Source: Paraburkholderia oxyphila NBRC 105797
GTDB lineage: Bacteria; Pseudomonadota; Gammaproteobacteria; Burkholderiales; Burkholderiaceae
DNA: 64,000 bases
Reading direction: 5' to 3'
Assembly (NCBI RefSeq): GCF_000685075.1
Contig: NZ_BAYD01000032.1
Coordinates: 1 to 64,000, forward strand
The translations under genes and the position numbers were made by a program. A model generated the notes under the pieces. That model was not told the DNA's origin and ran no database searches. It worked only from the letters and a program-made list of their open reading frames with translations. Every line of letters begins with the position of its first letter. Position 1 is the first letter of the stretch. Of this stretch, positions 61,156 to 64,000 are shown piece after piece.

Positions 61156-63006
61156 ATGCCTTTGCCTACTCCCCCCAGCAAGCTCGGCAACCTGCTGCCG
61201 CCCGATGAATACAAGGCCCGTGCGCGCACGACGCGCAGCACGCGCAAAGCGGCGAGCGAGAACGACGCCGCCGATGTCGCCGAATATGGCGCGGAGAGCG
61301 TCGCCGATCCGATGACGCCCGCCGCCAACGCGTCGACCACGCTGCGCACCGTACCCATGTACACCGCCAGCGCCGAACTGGCCGCGCTCGAACCCGTCGC
61401 GCCGGCTCCGGCGCGAAAACGCAAGCAGCAAACCGCTGCACTGCTGCAGCCGGTGCAGGCGCATGCCGAACCGCAGACCGAAGTGCCTGGCGCGCCCTCG
61501 GCACCGGTTGCGCGCGGCGACAAGTCGCCTACGGCCAAAACGGCGGGCGGCACAGCCGCACCCGCCCCGCGTGCCGGCACGAAGAAACGCGTGCACCCCG
61601 AGGAAACCATCGAGGTCCAGAAGCTCTTCGTGCTCGATACGAACGTGCTGATGCACGATCCGACCTGCCTGTTCCGCTTCGAGGAACACGACGTCTTCCT
61701 GCCGATGATGACGCTGGAAGAGCTCGACAACCACAAGAAGGGCATGTCGGAAGTGGCGCGCAATGCTCGCCAGGTGAGCCGCACGCTCGATCGGCTCGTG
61801 GCGAACGCCGGGCCGATCTCGGAAGGTATCTCGCTCGACCGCCTCGGCAGCCGCGAGGCGCTCGGCCGGCTGTACTTCCAGACCACGCTCACGCATATCG
61901 ATCCGGTCGACGGGCTGCCCGAAGGCAAGGCCGACAACCAGATCCTCGGCGTCGTGCGCGCGTTGCAGCGCGACCGGCCGGACAGCCTCGTCGTGCTGGT
62001 GTCGAAAGACATCAACATGCGCATCAAGGCGCACGCGCTCGGCCTGCCCGCGGAAGACTACTTCAACGACCAGGTCCTCGAAGACAAGGACCTGCTCTAC
62101 TCGGGCATCCGCGCGCTGTCGCAGGACTTCTGGACCAGGCACGCCAAGGGCATGGAGTCCTGGCAGGACACCAAGACCGGCACGACGTATTACCGCGTTA
62201 CGGGTCCGGAGTGCGCGTCGATGCTCGTCAACGAATTCGTCTATCTGGAGCCGCAGAACGGCGAGCCGACCTTCCACGCGATCGTGCGCGAGCTCAACGG
62301 CAAGACGGCGCTGCTGCAGACGCTGCGCGACTACGGCCACCACAAGAACAACGTGTGGGGCATCACGGCGCGCAACCGAGAGCAGAACTTCGCGCTGAAC
62401 CTGCTCATGAATCCCGAGATCGACTTCGTCACGCTGCTCGGCCAGGCCGGCACGGGCAAGACGCTCGTGGCGCTCGCCGCGGGCCTCGCCCAGGTGCTCG
62501 ACGACAAACGCTACAACGAGATCATCGTGACGCGCGCGACGGTGCCGGTGGGCGAAGACATCGGCTTCCTGCCCGGCACCGAAGAGGAAAAGATGCAGCC
62601 GTGGATGGGCGCCTTCGACGACAACCTCGAGGTGCTCCAGAAGACCGACGACGCCGCCGGCGAATGGGGCCGCGCCGCGACCCAGGAGCTGATCCGCTCG
62701 CGCCTGAAGGTCAAGAGCATGAACTTCATGCGCGGCCGCACGTTCGTGGACAAGTATCTGATCATCGACGAGGCGCAGAACCTCACGCCGAAGCAGATGA
62801 AGACGCTCGTCACGCGCGCGGGTCCCGGCACCAAGATCGTGTGTCTGGGCAACATCGCGCAGATCGACACGCCGTACCTGACCGAAGGCAGCTCCGGCCT
62901 CACCTACGTGGTGGACCGCTTCAAGGGCTGGGCGCATAGCGGCCACGTGACGCTCGCGCGCGGCGAGCGCTCGCGCCTCGCGGATTACGCGTCGGACATT
63001 CTCTAA
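61156..63006 (+). CDS. PIN domain-PhoH family ATPase
   Basis: 616 residues. About 1-150 are a disordered Ala/Pro/Lys-rich extension. The PIN RNase-like domain follows, with LFVLDTNVLMHDPT (Asp161) and TLEELDNHKKGMSEVARNAR. The PhoH ATPase has Walker A GQAGTGKT at 429-436 and the DEAQN box in YLIIDEAQNLTPKQM. PhoH2-type proteins couple a PIN nuclease to an RNA helicase-like ATPase; role here is likely RNA processing. The ATG follows GAGGGACACC. Terminator follows. Confidence 0.9.
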   Translation: MPLPTPPSKLGNLLPPDEYKARARTTRSTRKAASENDAADVAEYGAESVADPMTPAANASTTLRTVPMYTASAELAALEPVAPAPARKRKQQTAALLQPVQAHAEPQTEVPGAPSAPVARGDKSPTAKTAGGTAAPAPRAGTKKRVHPEETIEVQKLFVLDTNVLMHDPTCLFRFEEHDVFLPMMTLEELDNHKKGMSEVARNARQVSRTLDRLVANAGPISEGISLDRLGSREALGRLYFQTTLTHIDPVDGLPEGKADNQILGVVRALQRDRPDSLVVLVSKDINMRIKAHALGLPAEDYFNDQVLEDKDLLYSGIRALSQDFWTRHAKGMESWQDTKTGTTYYRVTGPECASMLVNEFVYLEPQNGEPTFHAIVRELNGKTALLQTLRDYGHHKNNVWGITARNREQNFALNLLMNPEIDFVTLLGQAGTGKTLVALAAGLAQVLDDKRYNEIIVTRATVPVGEDIGFLPGTEEEKMQPWMGAFDDNLEVLQKTDDAAGEWGRAATQELIRSRLKVKSMNFMRGRTFVDKYLIIDEAQNLTPKQMKTLVTRAGPGTKIVCLGNIAQIDTPYLTEGSSGLTYVVDRFKGWAHSGHVTLARGERSRLADYASDIL

Positions 63007-63057
63007 GGCCTCGCGGCCCCGTGTTTGCGGCGCTTTCGAAGCGCCGGCCGCACCCCG

Positions 63058-63096
63058 AAGGACCGTATCCGGGCAACCGGATACGGTCCTTTTTTC
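63058..63096 (+). terminator. Rho-independent terminator after the PhoH-like gene
   Basis: AAGGACCGTATCCGG-GCAA-CCGGATACGGTCCTT followed by a T-run; a 15-bp perfect stem. Confidence 0.95.
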
Positions 63097-63259
63097 ATGC
63101 TCCGCGCGGCTCTCCAACGTACCAGGCCCGCAACGGATCGCGCGCGAACTTCAAGTAAGTTGTGAAGAATTCTTGCCGAAGCCATGTTCGGCGGGCTACC
63201 ATCCGCTCATTACCGGTTTTCCCCAATGGCGAACGCACGACGTTTGCCTTCTGCATTTC

Positions 63260-64000
63260 ATGCGGCGACTCTGGCTTCCATTACTGATCGTGATCTTTCT
63301 TGCGGCGTGTTCCAGCGCGCCGCAGAAGACCTCGCGCAGCGGCGGCTCGGGTTCTAGCGCCGACGCGTGGCGCACGCGGCCGTCGGGCTTCCCCAATTTC
63401 GTCGATCACAGCATCGGACGCGAGGAAATCTCCATTCAGGCCATGGGCCTCGTGGGTATTCCATACCGTTGGGGCGGTAATACGCCCGATAGCGGCTTCG
63501 ATTGCAGCGGTCTGGTGAAGTACGTGTTCGCGCGGGCCGCCCAGGTGGACCTGCCGCGCACCACCCTCGACATGAGCCAGCGCGGCGAGACCATCGACCC
63601 CGATGAAATCGCGGCAGGCGACCTTGTGTTCTTCAATACGACCGGCCGGCCGCACTCTCACGTAGGCATCTATGTGGGCAAGCTGCGCTTCGTCAATGCG
63701 CCGTCGACAGGCGGCACCGTGCGGCTCGACTATCTGACCAATCCGTACTGGGCGAAGCATTTCGACGGCATTCGCCGCATGGCGCCGCCCAAGCGTGCAC
63801 CGACCACGCCGTTCGATACGCCGACATGGGAAGCCTCCACGCCTGCGCCGGGCGCGCCGGCTGTTGCGGCTGTGGCTCCCGTAGTGGCTCCTGCTGTTGC
63901 TCCTGCCGCGGCAACAGTGACGCCTTCGGCCGCATCGGCCAACACCTCAGTGGCAGCCTTGCCTGCCGCTTCGGTGCCGGCTGCCCCGCGCATGGCCACA
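63260..64000 (+). CDS. NlpC/P60 (C40) peptidoglycan hydrolase lipoprotein, cut at the window edge
   Basis: At least 247 residues; no stop is reached. Signal peptide and lipobox (LLIVIFLAAC, Cys17) predict an outer- or inner-membrane lipoprotein. NlpC/P60 core: IPYRWGGNTPDSGFDCSGLV with nucleophile Cys82, and RPHSHVGIYVG with His134. These enzymes cleave peptidoglycan stem peptides, as Spr/MepS does. After about 190 the sequence is Ala/Pro/Val-rich, a linker or tail continuing beyond the window. ATG 63260 starts the signal peptide. Confidence 0.9.
   Translation, partial: MRRLWLPLLIVIFLAACSSAPQKTSRSGGSGSSADAWRTRPSGFPNFVDHSIGREEISIQAMGLVGIPYRWGGNTPDSGFDCSGLVKYVFARAAQVDLPRTTLDMSQRGETIDPDEIAAGDLVFFNTTGRPHSHVGIYVGKLRFVNAPSTGGTVRLDYLTNPYWAKHFDGIRRMAPPKRAPTTPFDTPTWEASTPAPGAPAVAAVAPVVAPAVAPAAATVTPSAASANTSVAALPAASVPAAPRMAT

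Noticed and set aside
1..64000. tRNA, rRNA, insertion sequence or prophage
   Set aside because: No cloverleaf-type sequence, transposase motif, integrase or phage structural gene was recognised by reading; a dedicated tRNA scan could not be run.

Overview
The window looks like core chromosome of a high-GC betaproteobacterium, most probably Burkholderia sensu lato (Burkholderia, Paraburkholderia or Caballeronia). The basis is protein similarity and gene order recalled from memory: PHB genes phaC-phaA, surE-pcm-nlpD-rpoS, dnaX-ybaB-recR with the SRP RNA just upstream, trxA-rho, alaA-hom-thrC-moeA-moaD-moaE-clpB, and a complete Ara4N (arn) lipid A modification cluster. I see no insertion sequence, prophage, CRISPR array, tRNA, rRNA or toxin-antitoxin pair. 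Coding density is high, and the very long open frames opposite real genes are high-GC shadows.

Layout. 1-2475 (-): phaA (cut by the window edge) and phaC. 2893-5045 (-): pgeF and rluD, divergent from bamD (5087-5983, +). 6103-10380: rlmD, a small membrane protein, a BamE-like lipoprotein, an EEP-family hydrolase and a PolB-type 3'-5' exonuclease. 10413-14292 (-): surE-pcm-nlpD-rpoS, with start/stop overlaps at two junctions. 14633-16957: a quinone oxidoreductase and a convergent CoA-transferase. 17063-21161 (-): recR, ybaB, dnaX and a 100-nt 4.5S/SRP RNA. 21682-23564 (+): trxA and rho. 23764-30791 (+): a MerR regulator with an MFS pump, an MtfA-like peptidase, ribosomal protein L31, a GT39-type membrane protein and a MATE exporter.

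30862-38711 is an acetoin catabolism island. acoX-acoA-acoB-acoC-lipA lie on the minus strand, opposite acoR, a sigma-54 activator. The space between acoX and acoR holds an exact sigma-54 promoter facing acoX and a cluster of TGAGACG/CGTCTCA half-sites, including a perfect 16-bp palindrome, that I infer to be the AcoR enhancer. The E1 subunits, the lipoyl-bearing E2 and a dedicated lipoyl synthase would therefore be made together.

38958-51167 holds a ComEA-like HhH protein, a YidB-family protein, clpB with a sigma-32-like promoter, an Rrf2/NsrR-like regulator divergent from a group III truncated haemoglobin, molybdopterin genes and threonine/alanine genes. 51730-60178 (+) is a Mth938-like gene followed by the Ara4N cluster: arnT, a single ArnE/F-like flippase subunit, arnB, arnC, separate formyltransferase and decarboxylase genes in place of one bifunctional ArnA, and arnD. 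The window ends with bcp, a PIN-PhoH ATPase and a truncated NlpC/P60 lipoprotein.

I did not find a clearly new multi-gene system. The strongest unexplained signals are regulatory DNA: the aco enhancer and sigma-54 promoter, the MerR palindrome, the NsrR-like direct repeats, the clpB heat-shock promoter, and several short tandem repeats.
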